Assembly (NCBI RefSeq): GCF_036669915.1
Contig: NC_089322.1
Span: 16,360,219-16,424,218, forward strand
Source: Pocillopora verrucosa
Lineage: Eukaryota > Cnidaria > Anthozoa > Scleractinia > Pocilloporidae
Reading direction: 5' to 3'
DNA: 64,000 bases
Positions 10,932-21,475 of this stretch are shown piece after piece (position 1 is the stretch's first letter; every line of letters starts with the position of its first letter). The position numbers and the translations under genes were made by a program. A model generated the notes under the pieces. It worked only from the letters and a program-made list of their open reading frames with translations, had not been told where the DNA came from and made no database searches.

Positions 10932-12567
10932 GCTGTGACTAAATGCCCGGCAGCCGGGCACGGTCTCAAATAGACTAAATGCCCGGCAGTCAGAAATTAT
11001 CACGCAACTTCCACTGAAAGGTTCTTTCAAACTTCTTAAGAGTATCAGATGTTTATTGAGAAATGTCTAAGTCTTAACAAAAGTGGAGACTATTACATTG
11101 AACTCAATCTTATTTTCTAATTTTAACGAATATTAACCGTTGAGGAATCCGAAATAACACCTTTACAATTACGAAGACGTTTAGAGTCTAGAGTTCTGCA
11201 GACAGTGCAGAGCCACTCGCCCTCCGGGGCAGTCTTAAATCCCTCGTAGCTCATGTGCAACCATTCCTCGCACACCTTGCACTGTACCATGTCGTCCTAC
11301 CACTCGGACATTGAATAAAAACAAAATAATTTAGTGTCAAAAGTTTGTCTCGAATTGAATCCAGCGGTGTTCGACTATCGCGGAAAAGGTTAAAAAACGA
11401 CCTTCCTCCCAGCATTAAACTGAATGCTTGCGCATTTTCCCTTGGTCAAAAGAAACATCCGACGGGTCATTTCCAGCTGCCAGTCGCATGTTTTGAATCA
11501 AAAACATACTTTAGTACGCACTAGAACGTAAAGTATTATCTAATTCTATTAGAACGTCAAGGGTGATGTTTTCACTCAGTTTTGTTGTGGGGTCCAAATC
11601 CGCTAGGACACCCGGCAGTCTGTTCAAGAGTCGGCAAATCGAGCGATTTTGTGGTTCGATCAGCTCGGAAAATTTGTCCTCTGAATAATTTTAGAATCAC
11701 TCGGGAAATCTAAACAAACATCGATTACTGGATTATCAATAGGTTTATTTGAGGTTTTTTTTGTACTGTTTCCCGCCAATTTTTTTTTCAAAACTGAAGG
11801 TGTTCTGACATACTGCATTCTGGCCCTTGCTGTCACGAAGACAACATATTGAATGAAACTAGCCTGACCTCCCAAGCTTTATGACATGTTCATGTGGTTC
11901 AAGCTTGATCACTGAAAAACCAATGCAATTTTTAGCATCGCTTGACATTTCTAAACAAACATCTGCTACTCTTTAGAAGTTTGAAGGAGCCTTTCAGTGG
12001 CATTTTGATGAAAATTTCTGACTGCCGGGCATTTAGTCTATTTGAGACCGAGCCCGGCGGTATGATCAGAAGCGTAGAATTTCAGTGACGACAACCAAGC
12101 AATACTGTAGTATGCACAAGCTCGGAGAATTATCCACTAAAAACAATTAATTTTTGGAATCGCTTTACATTTCTTAACCCAAACATCACATTTGGTGTGA
12201 AAGTTATCTTTACCTAATTAGAAAATACATCTGCATTATTCCTTTAGTTTTGTTATCACGCTCTCATTTGGTTTCGTTTCGTTTTGTTTCGTTTCGCAAA
12301 ATAGTGTGAGCCCTCTGATAAGAAGCGTAGAATTTCCAAGTTGTCGACAACCGAACGATATTATAGTATGCACAAGCGCAGAGAATTTGTCCACCAAAAA
12401 ACCAAATATATTTCTGGAATCGCTTGACATTCCTCAACAAACATTTGATATTCTTAATAAGAAGTTTGAAAGAACCTTGCGGCGGAAATTGCGTGAAAAT
12501 TTTTGACTGCCGGGTATTTAGTCTGTTTGATACCGTACCCGGCTGTCTAGCATTTAGTCACTGCGTT
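10932..12567. mobile_element. Non-autonomous transposon with long inverted ends and internal copies
   Basis: Left end GGCTGTGACTAAATGC and right end (reverse complement) CGCAGTGACTAAATGC open imperfect inverted repeats of about 100 bp (GACTAAATGCCCGGCAGTCA). A third, internal copy lies at 11960-12070, and about 150 bp around GCGTAGAATTTC is repeated (12075, 12325). U4 lacks the element: its sequence around 31725-31750 (TTGTCACCTATTAAAATTTTCGATG) corresponds to both flanks here. TTATATTTT and TTACATTTT at the edges could be a target duplication. A TIR beginning CAGTG would fit hAT, but no transposase is present. Confidence 0.65.
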
Positions 12568-12677
12568 ACATTTTCGATGTCATCCACAAGAGCTCAAGAA
12601 AGGGTCTTCGGCGGCTTTAAATGTTGAGAGCTCTCAATAACCCTCAATCCTTAATCCTCGATGCTTCGAGAACGAGG

Positions 12678-13195
12678 TATCGAGGGCCACGATTTAAGTG
12701 TTTAACTTGTGCTAATAAGAAAATCATGCCTCAAAACTGCTGTGTTCAGGGTGTACAAGGAAGGTTTACGAAGAGAGTGGATTGAAAATACCTTTCAACA
12801 AGTTCCCAGAAGACAAAGATCTGTTCACAAAATGGATAGTCGCGATACGGAGAGATGTTGGATGAGATGGGAAATACCTGCTTCCATGCAGTCCATCACT
12901 CCGAAAGAGAACAAACCCCATGAGCTGCAAGGCCATGACAACCATTGTTTTCAAACCATAAATCCGAAAGATTTCTTACCGTTTGCAAAGTTGCGCTTTT
13001 GTGAAGAATCCTTTGCAATTATCACCTCGACATTGAAGCCAAAACTTTTAACTCTGAATTTTTCAATTGACTGGGATCTTCGTTCTTAACTGAAGACGAT
13101 ATTCCTAGAAGTTCTTTAAATGGGAGAGAACACAGCAGTTTTGAGGCATGAGTTTCTTATTAGCATAAGTAAACACTAAAATCGTGGCCTCCCTC
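12678..13195. mobile_element. Inverted-repeat element carrying a THAP-domain fragment
   Basis: About 70-bp inverted repeats: the left reads GGCCACGATTTAAGTGTTTA and on through ATGCCTCAAAACTGCTGTG; the right is its complement (13123-13193). Inside, + strand 12727-12868 reads MPQNCCV and then, one base shifted, GCTRKVYEESGLKIPFNKFP and EDKDLFTKWIVAIRRDVG: the first part of a C2CH THAP zinc finger, the DNA-binding domain of P-element-type transposases and THAP proteins. The inverted copy restarts the same MPQNCCV. Later Cys/His ligands are not preserved. It is a decayed transposon fragment. Confidence 0.65.
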
Positions 13196-13893
13196 AACCC
13201 AACATCAACCCTAACTTGCTATCGGTTTACTGGTTTGGGTTAGGAGAAGGGTAGGTGCGCAGTTCCATTGACTTTGATCCCAATCCACGATCTGCATCAA
13301 ATACGACAGGCAAACGAATAAAAATAGGTTATAACCTTTAAGCTAGTTTCTGTTCCCATAAGAAAGCAGATTTTACCTTTCCGTTTATCTCTCGTGACAG
13401 CACATGAAAACCAGACATTTGTTTATTGTTACTTTCCTACGCTTCCCTAGAAACATTGAAATCCAAAACTGAAGCTATCAAATACCGCCCTGGAGAATAC
13501 GACATCTCTTCTGATGAGATCCGATTCGCTGCTTTTAATAGAATACTGATTATTTCTCGTGTGGTGTCAAACAAGTTTCTTAGAATCTCAAACTCACTAA
13601 ACGGCGGTAAATGTAGCGACGACAAAATGAGCTAGATGGTTTATTTCCAAACCTTCGTAGCGTGTTGTTGTTCGTAAAACAGTGGCTAGAGCGACACATT
13701 CGTTCACGATTTTACTACTCAGTGATCGTAATAGTACACAATAGGTGGACAAGATTGCTAGACTGTCGATCTCTGCGCGAAGATCACGCGATCCTACAGT
13801 GATCTGATTCGCTGCTTTAAATAGCATGCTAATCCAAGTTCAATTTCTAGGTATCTTAAACAAACCAGGGCTGTGTTTTTGTCAGCAATTCGT
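13196..13893. other. Upstream region of TRIM-B, second part
   Basis: Matches 32080-32795 and 47530-48166 (ATCCAAAACTGAAGCTATCAAATA, GGTTTATTTCCAAACCTTCGTAG, GATTCGCTGCTTTAAATAG). It is conserved ahead of all three TRIM genes that keep a RING start, so it probably holds their promoter or 5' UTR. No TATA box or coding frame stands out. Confidence 0.45.
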
Positions 13894-15089
13894 GATGGAG
13901 TCGCTTCTAAAAAACCTCAAAGAGCATGTAACATGTTCGATTTGTTTGGATACTTACACGAAACCGAAGACCATTGCTTGTCTTCATACGTTCTGCTGTG
14001 AATGCCTGGAGAGACATGCACTAACGAGACAAAAACAAGGGTTTTTATCCATGCCCCGAGTGTCAGGCACAAATTGGCATCCCTGAAGGAAAGCGTTTTG
14101 ATAATCTGCCGAGCAGTTTTCTACACAATAGTCTGTTGAGTCTTCTTGCTGTTCGACGCAGTGGCGAAAATTTGTAGCGAAAAGTACCAGTTACCTATAA
14201 AATGAAAGTGAAGATAAATGGACAGAAACTTGCCAAGAGTCCATTTTCTATTCTGGTCAAAGCACGAGAGTTAAATGTTGTAGGCAAGCTGGATTTTCAG
14301 AGAAAAATGCTTCAAGGTCCAACCGGCATTGCAGTGAACAGTAAAGGTGTTATTGCTGTGGCTGATTCTGAAGGTCACTGTATCCAGGTATTTGACGAGA
14401 CAGGAAAGTTTGTGCGAAAACTTGGTTCTCATGGAGACGAGAATGGACAATTAAGAATTCCAGTCGACGTCACGTTCCTAAACGATGACGAGATTCTGGT
14501 GGCGGATCAATATAATCACCGAATACAGCAGTTGAATGTACAGACAGGGAACTTTGTGAAAAGCTTTGGAAAAAAGGGAAGTGGAGATGGAGAGTTTGAG
14601 AATCTTGCAAGTGTTTGTATTACAAGTGATGGGCGTTTTACTGTTGCAACGGATTTTAAGAACAGCAGAATTCAGGTGTTTACAATGGATGGTGAACCTG
14701 TGTTTAAGTTTGGGGACAGCGGCCCAGAAAGGCTAGATAATCCTGTCAGCTGCGTTTGTTACGAGGAAAAGTTCATTGTAACTGACAGGAATAATAACTG
14801 TGTTAAAGTGTTTGATGAGAAAGGACAGTTTTTGTTCAAGTTTGGAGAAAAAGGAAACGGTGATGGACAGATGGATATGCCGTTTGGCTTATGTGTTGAC
14901 AAACATAACAACGTTTTCTTATGTGACAAGGGGAATAATCGAGTTCAACAGTTTACATTGGAAGGAACTTTCATCGGAAAGACAAGTACTAATATTCAAT
15001 TTGGATGGTTCTGGAGCGTTACCCCAATGCTAGATGATCGGATTTTGGTCACAGATTACAAAGGGAACGAAGTTTACATTCTGAAATAA
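13894..15089 (+). pseudogene. TRIM-B: RING stub joined to an intact NHL propeller
   Basis: ATG at 13894 opens MESLLKNLKEHVTCSICLDT and the first six RING zinc ligands (C..C, C-L-H, C..C). A one-base insertion near 14045 shifts the frame before the last Cys pair. At about 14166 the gene jumps from GTGGCGAA to AAATTTGTAGCG, deleting both B-boxes, the coiled coil and most of the filamin domain. After one more inserted base, 14202-15089 is open for 295 residues: the end of the filamin repeat (KVKINGQKLAKSPFSILVK) and six NHL blades ending GNEVYILK, TAA. The propeller is undamaged. If an internal start were used it could make a propeller-only protein, but this is unproven. Confidence 0.88.
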
Positions 15090-16495
15090 TGCCCTTTTTT
15101 GAAAGTAACAATCAATTCTTCGTAAGCAAACCTTTTGCGAATATCTTTAAGTTTTATTAATTTACGGAAAACTGTGACATGTAACGTGTCGCAAGAGAAT
15201 TCGAAAGAAAAAGGCTAGAATCAGCAACTAGCCTTCTAATTTTTTAAGGAGATTTCAAAGAATTGTTGATTTATCACTGTAGTAATGTGATTGTTTGTGC
15301 TTTAAATTAATTGAAGTAATAGGGCTGAGTGAAGTCCAAATCGGTCTGTAATCATACAAGTGACTGACAAAGTCGGATGACCGCGAAGCAGGAGTGCGAT
15401 TTGTCAATCACGAGTTTAAGAAAGAAACTAGACATCGGTTATACGTTTTCATGAAAAAACAACGGTTCGGTTCAGTCGCCGAAATGCGCGATAACAGCGC
15501 ATGCATATGACACGCACTGTCCACCTACACAGGCATGACATGTCAACTGTTCAATTCAATAGTCCAGTTACAAGCATGACACCTGCACTGTCCAATTGGT
15601 ACTCAAATTGAGCTGGTGATAACCAATCACATGCAAGAATTTTGTTATAGTTTTGACAGACCACAAAATCGATTTCAAACGAGATTAAGCTTTGTAGGAG
15701 TATTGTAAAGGCAAAAAAATACATTTCTGCAAAACAAATGTACAGCGGCATTGATGGATGTAAATTTTTCAGCATGTTTAAGTAGTCTTTCCATGAGCAT
15801 ATTTTGGTGGAGTTTTGGCTAAGTTTAATAATATTAATTCTCTCATCAGATGGAGCATGCCTTTGTATCAAATTTTTTAATTAACACATTGACAGCAGCT
15901 TGCATGATTAAGCTGTAAACAATTCAACAATTTCGTAGTACTTTGTTGTTTTTGGAGGAATAACATTTAAAATGTTATCAGAAACTGTCTAAAGGCTGAG
16001 GAGTGTTTTGAATGCATCAAGTTTGCATTTCTATTTAGGTATTTTATACATGGAGGAGTTTTCATGAATAAGTTTCTTTAAGTATTATGAAAATGTAGAT
16101 TGATTGAATGAATTACTGATAATATAGGATACTTTCCATTGTATTCATGAACTGTTCCACAGTACTTATCCTTTAAGTTTCTATAGCATTGACCATTGTT
16201 GATATGATATCTTATTGAATGCATTGTGAATAAATTTACTTGTTTGATTTGCAAAAGTGTGTTAACTGTGCAACAAGAATGGCTGCATGAGTAATGGATA
16301 AATTTTCTCTCTTTTTTTTGTACTTAAAACTCTTCTTTGGATGAAGTAGACTATAGTGAATTATTTTTTAACTTTGCCAGATTGCATCAGTTGAAAGCTA
16401 AGATGTGAAGTTCACGAGAACCCCTTTCGCATTGCTTGGTTCAGTTTAAGAGCAAAGTTAACCGAGATGTTGTCTTGCGAATTTTCATTGTTCAG
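15090..16495. other. Non-coding flank between TRIM-B and POC1 exons
   Basis: No gene seen. The stretch aligns with 33933-35384 and 50371-52158 (GTGACATGTAACGTGTCGC, TGCATGATTAAGCTGTAAACAATTC, AATGAATTACTGATAATATAGG). It is AT-rich intron- or spacer-like DNA that travels with the module. Confidence 0.5.
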
Positions 16496-16666
16496 AGACA
16501 GAGCAAATTAGATGAAGTAACAGGGAGGACTGGGGAGGCTGATGATTTGGGATGCATTCCAGCTACACAGCCTCCCCTCACCACATCCCTAGAAAGAAGA
16601 GATATTCCTCCACAACTGAGCATGACACTGGAGCTCATTGTCGGCCTGCTGGATGTGCTAACACAT
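16496..16666 (+). pseudogene. POC1 penultimate exon (copy b)
   Basis: After a TTCAG acceptor, 171 nt in phase 0 read RQSKLDEVTGRTGEADDLGC, then IPPQLSMTLELIVGLLDVLTH. The end matches the POC1 motif TLEHIVGQLDVLTQ. There is no stop, but Q to L and the last codon CAG to CAT destroy the consensus donor (ACACATTTTT instead of ACACAGGTTT). Splicing to the next exon is therefore unlikely. Confidence 0.65.
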
Positions 16667-17312
16667 TTTTGGTGCGCAAACATTTCTGAAAAAGGGAAGT
16701 ATTGTAGAAACCAAGAGCCTTGAGGGTGGGGTGGGATGCACTCCTGTCGATGACCCCATCATGCTGCCACACATTGAGGAGAATACCAGGGGTTGAAGTG
16801 GGACCCATGTTAGGGGGAAAGGAGCAAAAGAGTTTGGCCCAATGAAAAGTTTACACATATCAGCCACGAATCAATATCCAGTTTAAAACACCCTTCCTTA
16901 AACAAGACACAAATCCTAGAAACGGGGGGCACGGCTTTTGGGTACCCAGTTTTTGCTACTACCTTTTACCAGTCTTTGAGAAGCATGGACTCATTTAGCT
17001 TAAATTAGGCAGTTTTTTTTAGGAGGGGGGGGGATGGTAGGGAAGCACTACAATTGCTCTTTCTCGTTCTTCCCCCTTTCCTTAAAAGGAAAACTTGATC
17101 GCAACATGGGGCTTAGTCGGGAAAGAGGTCATGAAAGAGGTCTTAAACAGTTGGGTTTTTTTTTTTTTTTTTGTACACAGACGAGGCAAACATTTCGTGC
17201 AATGTGGAGAGGTATTAGCTTACGCTTGAACGCAATGATATTTTATCTTTTTAAAGACATTTTCCAGTGAAGGGGAGAGACTGTAATATTCATCGAACCC
17301 TTTTCCTTGCAG

Positions 17313-17420
17313 ACAGTTTCGATTTTGTAACAAAGGGTGATGATGACGGAAAATAAACTACGAGAATGCATGGATAACCAGCAGAAAATAACTCTACATA
17401 TCAGACCTAACAAGTACCGC
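17313..17420 (+). pseudogene. POC1 last exon (copy b), nonsense
   Basis: The TTCCTTGCAG acceptor is kept, but the frame reads TVSIL and then TAA in place of the Glu codon, followed by QRVMMTENKLRECMDNQQKI. With the lost donor at 16666, this copy is dead. Confidence 0.7.
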
Positions 17421-17459
17421 AATACTATGTCGAAAATAGTCAATGATTCTATTGGTTTC

Positions 17460-17875
17460 AATCATCTTCGGTCTGTTATTGGTTTAGAAAGCCTATGCCG
17501 CCTTTCCGACCAGTCAGGTAAGAGCATTCACATATTTCCAACGCTTCAGGCTCTTTGCCAGTTTTTTTCTTTGAGTTATCTTTGGTTTTTTGTTATATTT
17601 CTTTTGTTAGAGCAGTTTCCAACTGAGTATCGAAAGTGATGCTGGATTGTTTTGGTTTTGATTTACTTCGTTGTGTGATTGGTCCTGAAAACGTATGTCA
17701 CAATCTTAACCAATCAGATGTAAAACTAAAACTAAACACAATTTGGTCACCCGCGTTTTCCCGCGCTTCAAGGAGGTTGCCAGTTTCTACTCTGGGTTCT
17801 TATTGGCTAATGATGATGGTAACCTTTTGTTCTGATTGTCACTTTTGACCACTTTGGTTCAGGTTTTTCTATACT
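17460..17875 (+). promoter_or_regulatory. CCAAT-box / E2F-like block (U2/U3)
   Basis: Inverted and direct CCAAT elements (TTATTGGTTTAGAAAGCC, TGATTGGTCCTGAAAACG, AACCAATCAGATG, TATTGGCTAATG) flank TTTTCCCGCGC at 17756-17766. It sits about 650 bp upstream of the FHA gene's 5' region. CCAAT plus E2F sites typify promoters of cell-cycle and DNA-damage genes. Regulatory role inferred. Confidence 0.42.
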
Positions 17876-17979
17876 TAATTAAAAAGTGCTCGATGATCAG
17901 CAGTTGCCATCACTTTAGATTTGGCTTCAGGACACTTAGTTGAATTGTACTCTTTGAGAATACAGTTTTTTATATCCGT

Positions 17980-18578
17980 GTGTACATACCATATAAAGTT
18001 ACTACGGCAGCACAAGAACCGCAACTAGATGAATTAACTAATTTATTTATTATTTATACCGACATTTGCTGTATATTCAAACTTTCAAAACGCGCACAAC
18101 GACAGCATCAAGGAGCAAAATTCCCTATTTTGTGCAAACACTGTCCGAACAGACTGGGTTCCGAAACGTCTAAATTCAGTTAAAAGTTCAAAACTTTGCA
18201 TGCTGATCAACACAGTTCGCGTGTTTCCAGTCGAGGAGCGATGTAAGCGTGAGAATGGTCTGCAATAAAACAAAACATCACTTCCCTTTCATTCCTGATT
18301 TCCGTTTTCCTTTTCCTTATTCCTGATTTTGCCAACGAAAAGCTACACCCGAGCTTCTCCGATCTTGTGCGAAAGATTTCCGAATATCGTGTCGTACTGT
18401 TAAAATGGCCGCTTGGAGAGTAATTCAAGAACACTGGAAGAATCTTGAAGTGGTATAAGAGGCTTTTGCACACTGAAACAGAGGAGAAAAATGCTCTGTC
18501 TGCAGAGGGTCGAAGGGAATTGCTATGATCCATCTCTACAACCAGAAAAAATTTTGCTAAAACCGACTGTCACTCGTC
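17980..18578 (+). pseudogene. FHA-RING gene 5' region (U3), cut by DIRS insertion
   Basis: Matches U5 37480-38083: CGACAGCATCAAGG, CAAACACTGTCCGAACAGACTG, ATGGCCGCTTGGAGAGTA, and the start codon context GCTATGATCCATCTCTACAACC at 18525. After CCGACTGTCACTCGTC (18578) the U5 text continues TCGGAAGC, whereas here the retroelement begins. Only about 16 codons of exon 1 remain. Confidence 0.8.
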
Positions 18579-18675
18579 GAGTAATCATTGATTAATGATG
18601 GTTAATTAACTAGTGATAGAGATATCGAATTTCCTTTATAATCTAGCGCGTGGCCTAGCGTCTCATCTTTTGTCA
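18579..18675 (+). repeat. DIRS left inverted terminal repeat
   Basis: Starts GAGTAATCATTGATTAATGA and ends ATCTTTTGTCA. It pairs with 21167-21263 over all 97 positions with two mismatches that I can see. The outer end abuts host exon sequence. Confidence 0.9.
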
Positions 18676-18740
18676 GATCCGGAGACGAGGCGTAATCTCT
18701 TATTCCTTCACGTTCTTTTCTCCAAACTCTTTCGTTCCTA

Positions 18741-19683
18741 ATGGCACTCTCCGCAGGCGCACGTCAAAAACGCCGCTCCAAGAAGGTGTCTGATCCAGAC
18801 TTCGTGTACGATTTTCCAACGGACTCGCTGTTTCATGACGCTCTCATTCTGGAGCAGAGCAATCCCGTTGACCCCGTTCTCTTCGAACAGTCTCCCAAGT
18901 CAAAACAGACCAGTTACAGTACCTGGAGCTTCTTCACCGCCATTCGTTCCTGACGCCGATACCAATCCTTCTCTTTCATTCGACCAGCAGCTTCAGTTGA
19001 TCAAACTACAAAAGGACAAGTTGGAGCTGGAGGTGAAAGTACTTGCCATGAGCCGCCAGGAACGCTCTCTCGAAAATTCGTTCGCAGATCTCTCCACGCG
19101 AGACGCCAGAGATGCTATTGCGCCAGGACGCACCAAGCGCAACATCGACTGGCCACAGGATTTTGTTCCGTCCATTCAAGGTGAATATGATAAGTTAGAA
19201 CTGCCTGAGTTTGTTTCGGGTTTCTTGATTATGATCAAAACCTATGATTCTTCGCTAAAGGATGCCATGTTAGCTCATCTCGAGTTACTACTCACTAAAG
19301 CAATTAGTTATTCGTGGATTAGCGTTCGTGGTTTTCATAAATTTATCGCCAAACAGGTCGAACAGCGTCGTTCGGAATGGCAGGATTTTAAGTCTATCCA
19401 AGATCAAGCCACAACCTTTTTTCGTCATTCAGATTTACGAAATACACGACAGCGAATTGACAACCCGCGTCAACCCTCTCACAACGCATCCTCGGGTGAT
19501 CGTCAACAGGCGGTTCCACCCACAGTCAAAAAAGCTTGCAAAACCTGGAATTACACTGGCTCTTGCGATTGCGATCCGCAAGATGAAGTTAATTACAAAG
19601 AACATCACCGCTGTCGAGTGTGCAAGGCGGATCACCCGATGCTTCGTTGCTCAAAACGTCGCACACCAATCCCACCTCAATGA
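18741..19683 (+). pseudogene. DIRS gag, one frameshift
   Basis: ATG at 18741 opens MALSAGARQKRRSKKVSDPD. The frame changes near 18895 to the one that stays open to TGA at 19683. The middle has a coiled-coil-like LIKLQKDKLELEVKVL. The C-terminus has a Cys/His cluster (CKTWNYTGSCDC, then HHRCRVCKADHPMLRCSKRR) like the zinc-knuckle tail of DIRS-type Gag proteins that binds element RNA. A single indel is enough to disable it unless it is a programmed shift or a base-calling error. Confidence 0.75.
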
Positions 19684-19728
19684 CAACTAGGCCGAGTAAT
19701 TCCAGACGAAATTTCCTCAGCGACCTCT

Positions 19729-21240
19729 TTGACCCGGAACGGAAACGGACATGAACAGTTTAAAAATTCAGCAGTTGTTCGACATTTAATTGCTTTGCAG
19801 CCAAATGCCTTCGGTGCCAAGGTTTTGGTTCCTACTTCGCTCTTGCTTTCGAACTGGAGAACACTGCTTTCCAATTATCATGATAACATTGTGATCGATT
19901 TTCTTTCGTACGGTTGGCCTGTTGATTATACAGCACACACTCCTCCTGTTTCATCATTGCATAATCATCCATCTGCTACGAACTTTGCTTCGCATGTGCA
20001 AACCTATCTTGACACTGAATTATCTTGGAATGCTATAGCCGGACCCTTCGATCATCCTCCATTTGCAGACGATTTCGTATCCTCGCCTCTTCAAACAGTG
20101 CCCAAACGTGGTACCTCGACGCGGCGCGTGGTTATGGACTTGAGTTTCCCTCACGGCTCCTCAGTCAACGATGGCATTTCTCAAGACACCTATCTGGGCG
20201 AGCATTTTAAGCTACGTTTGCCTGGCATTGATCGCCTCGTTGAATTCATTCTCGAGAAAGGTCGTAACTGTCTCATTTTCAAGAAGGACTTGCGTCGGGC
20301 TTATCGACAGTTTCCTGTAGACCCCAAGGACTATAATTTACTGGGCTTTTGTTATAAGGGTAAATTTTATTTTGACACTCGTTGCCCTTTCGGTTTGCGT
20401 TCGTCAGCTATGATTTGCCAACGCACGACAAAGGCGGTCGTCCATATCTTCACTGAACAGGGGTTTTTCGCAGACGTTTATCTTGACGATTTTTACGGCG
20501 CGGAATATCCATCTCTTGCAGCCCAGGCCTTTTCCTGTCTCGGTCAGCTATTCCAACATCTCGGCTTAGATTCTTCTCCTGCGCAGGACTCGCCTCCTTC
20601 AACGTCCATGATTTGTCTCGGTCTTCTTGTTGACACTGCAGCGTTCACCCTCGAGGTTCCTCCTTCACGTCTTGACGATTTACAGGCCGAACTCAAACTT
20701 TGGCAATCCTCTACCTGTTTTACTAAGAAACAACTTCAGTCCCTTTTAGGGAAGCTCTCTTTTGTTACCGCTTGCGTTCAGCCCGGTAGAATCTTCATGG
20801 CTCGACTCCTCAATAGTCTTCGCGAGTGCACGCAGCCAGCCCGTCACCGATACCCCATTTCTGCTTCTCTGCTCTCAGATATTCAGTGGTGGCTCGATTT
20901 TCTTCCCCGGTTTAATCGTGTATCGCTCATCAAGCCTTCCTCCTGGGACTTTGAGAGCCTTAACTTCTCGACTGACGCCTGCCTTTCTGGAGGCGGCGCT
21001 ACTTGTCAAACGGAGTGCATTAGCTTTGTTTTTCCTGATTGTATTTCTCCTGCCAATCTTCATATCAACGCGCTGGAACTTTTCACGATCATTGTTTCAC
21101 TCAAGCACTGGGCTCCTCAGTTACGCGGACGCAAATTCATCATTGCCTGTGATAACTCCGCTGCGGTGACAAAAGATGAGACGCTAAGCCACGCGCTAGA
21201 TTATAAAGGAAATTCGATATCTCTATCACTAGTTAATTAA
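19729..21240 (+). CDS. DIRS reverse transcriptase / RNase H, C-terminally truncated
   Basis: One open frame of about 500 residues without an ATG at its start, suggesting expression by shift or read-through from gag. RT motifs are in order: RRVVMDLSFPHGSSVNDGIS, FKKDLRRAYRQFPVDP (first catalytic Asp), CPFGLRSSAMICQR, and VYLDDFYG (catalytic DD). RNase H follows: STDACLSGGGA (Asp), INALELFTII (Glu), FIIACDNSAAV (Asp). The frame then enters the right terminal repeat and stops, so the last RNase H acidic residue is lost. The RT core looks intact; the element as a whole is defective. Confidence 0.88.
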   Translation: MTRNGNGHEQFKNSAVVRHLIALQPNAFGAKVLVPTSLLLSNWRTLLSNYHDNIVIDFLSYGWPVDYTAHTPPVSSLHNHPSATNFASHVQTYLDTELSWNAIAGPFDHPPFADDFVSSPLQTVPKRGTSTRRVVMDLSFPHGSSVNDGISQDTYLGEHFKLRLPGIDRLVEFILEKGRNCLIFKKDLRRAYRQFPVDPKDYNLLGFCYKGKFYFDTRCPFGLRSSAMICQRTTKAVVHIFTEQGFFADVYLDDFYGAEYPSLAAQAFSCLGQLFQHLGLDSSPAQDSPPSTSMICLGLLVDTAAFTLEVPPSRLDDLQAELKLWQSSTCFTKKQLQSLLGKLSFVTACVQPGRIFMARLLNSLRECTQPARHRYPISASLLSDIQWWLDFLPRFNRVSLIKPSSWDFESLNFSTDACLSGGGATCQTECISFVFPDCISPANLHINALELFTIIVSLKHWAPQLRGRKFIIACDNSAAVTKDETLSHALDYKGNSISLSLVN

Positions 21241-21263
21241 CCATCACTAATCAATGATTACTC
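21167..21263 (-). repeat. DIRS right inverted terminal repeat
   Basis: Reverse complement of 18579-18675. The inner end TGACAAAAGATGAG fuses to RNase H codons; the outer end GATTACTC is followed by AATCACCCACGTTACC, which is not FHA-gene sequence. Confidence 0.9.
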
Positions 21264-21475
21264 AATCACCCACGTTACCAAGACGACGCAACAGTTTGGG
21301 CAAAATGAGTTTATTGCACAGTGCGAGAACTGCCTGACAAAATACTGGACAATAAACAAGAACGCCAAAGTGCCCAAACTGGAGTGTAGAAAAAGGGAGA
21401 GTGAGGTGATTGAGGAGAATACGAAAAGGTTATAAATGAAAAAAGAAAAAATAATGGAAATCTATTAAGAAATCA

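Larger units (their letters stand above)
18579..21263 (+). mobile_element. DIRS-type retrotransposon with inverted terminal repeats
   Basis: Bounded by 97-bp inverted repeats and encoding gag and RT/RNase H on the + strand. This architecture is specific to the DIRS order, whose members use a tyrosine recombinase rather than an integrase and make no target duplication. The RNase H frame runs straight into the right repeat, so the 3' half (end of RNase H, usual place of recombinase or methyltransferase) is deleted inside the repeats. A recombinase gene lies just outside on the opposite strand (21476-22129). The left edge breaks exon 1 of the FHA gene. Confidence 0.85.

Noticed and set aside
10932-12567. 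Firm hAT assignment
   Set aside because: No transposase, and the target duplication is imperfect; the TIR start alone is not enough.
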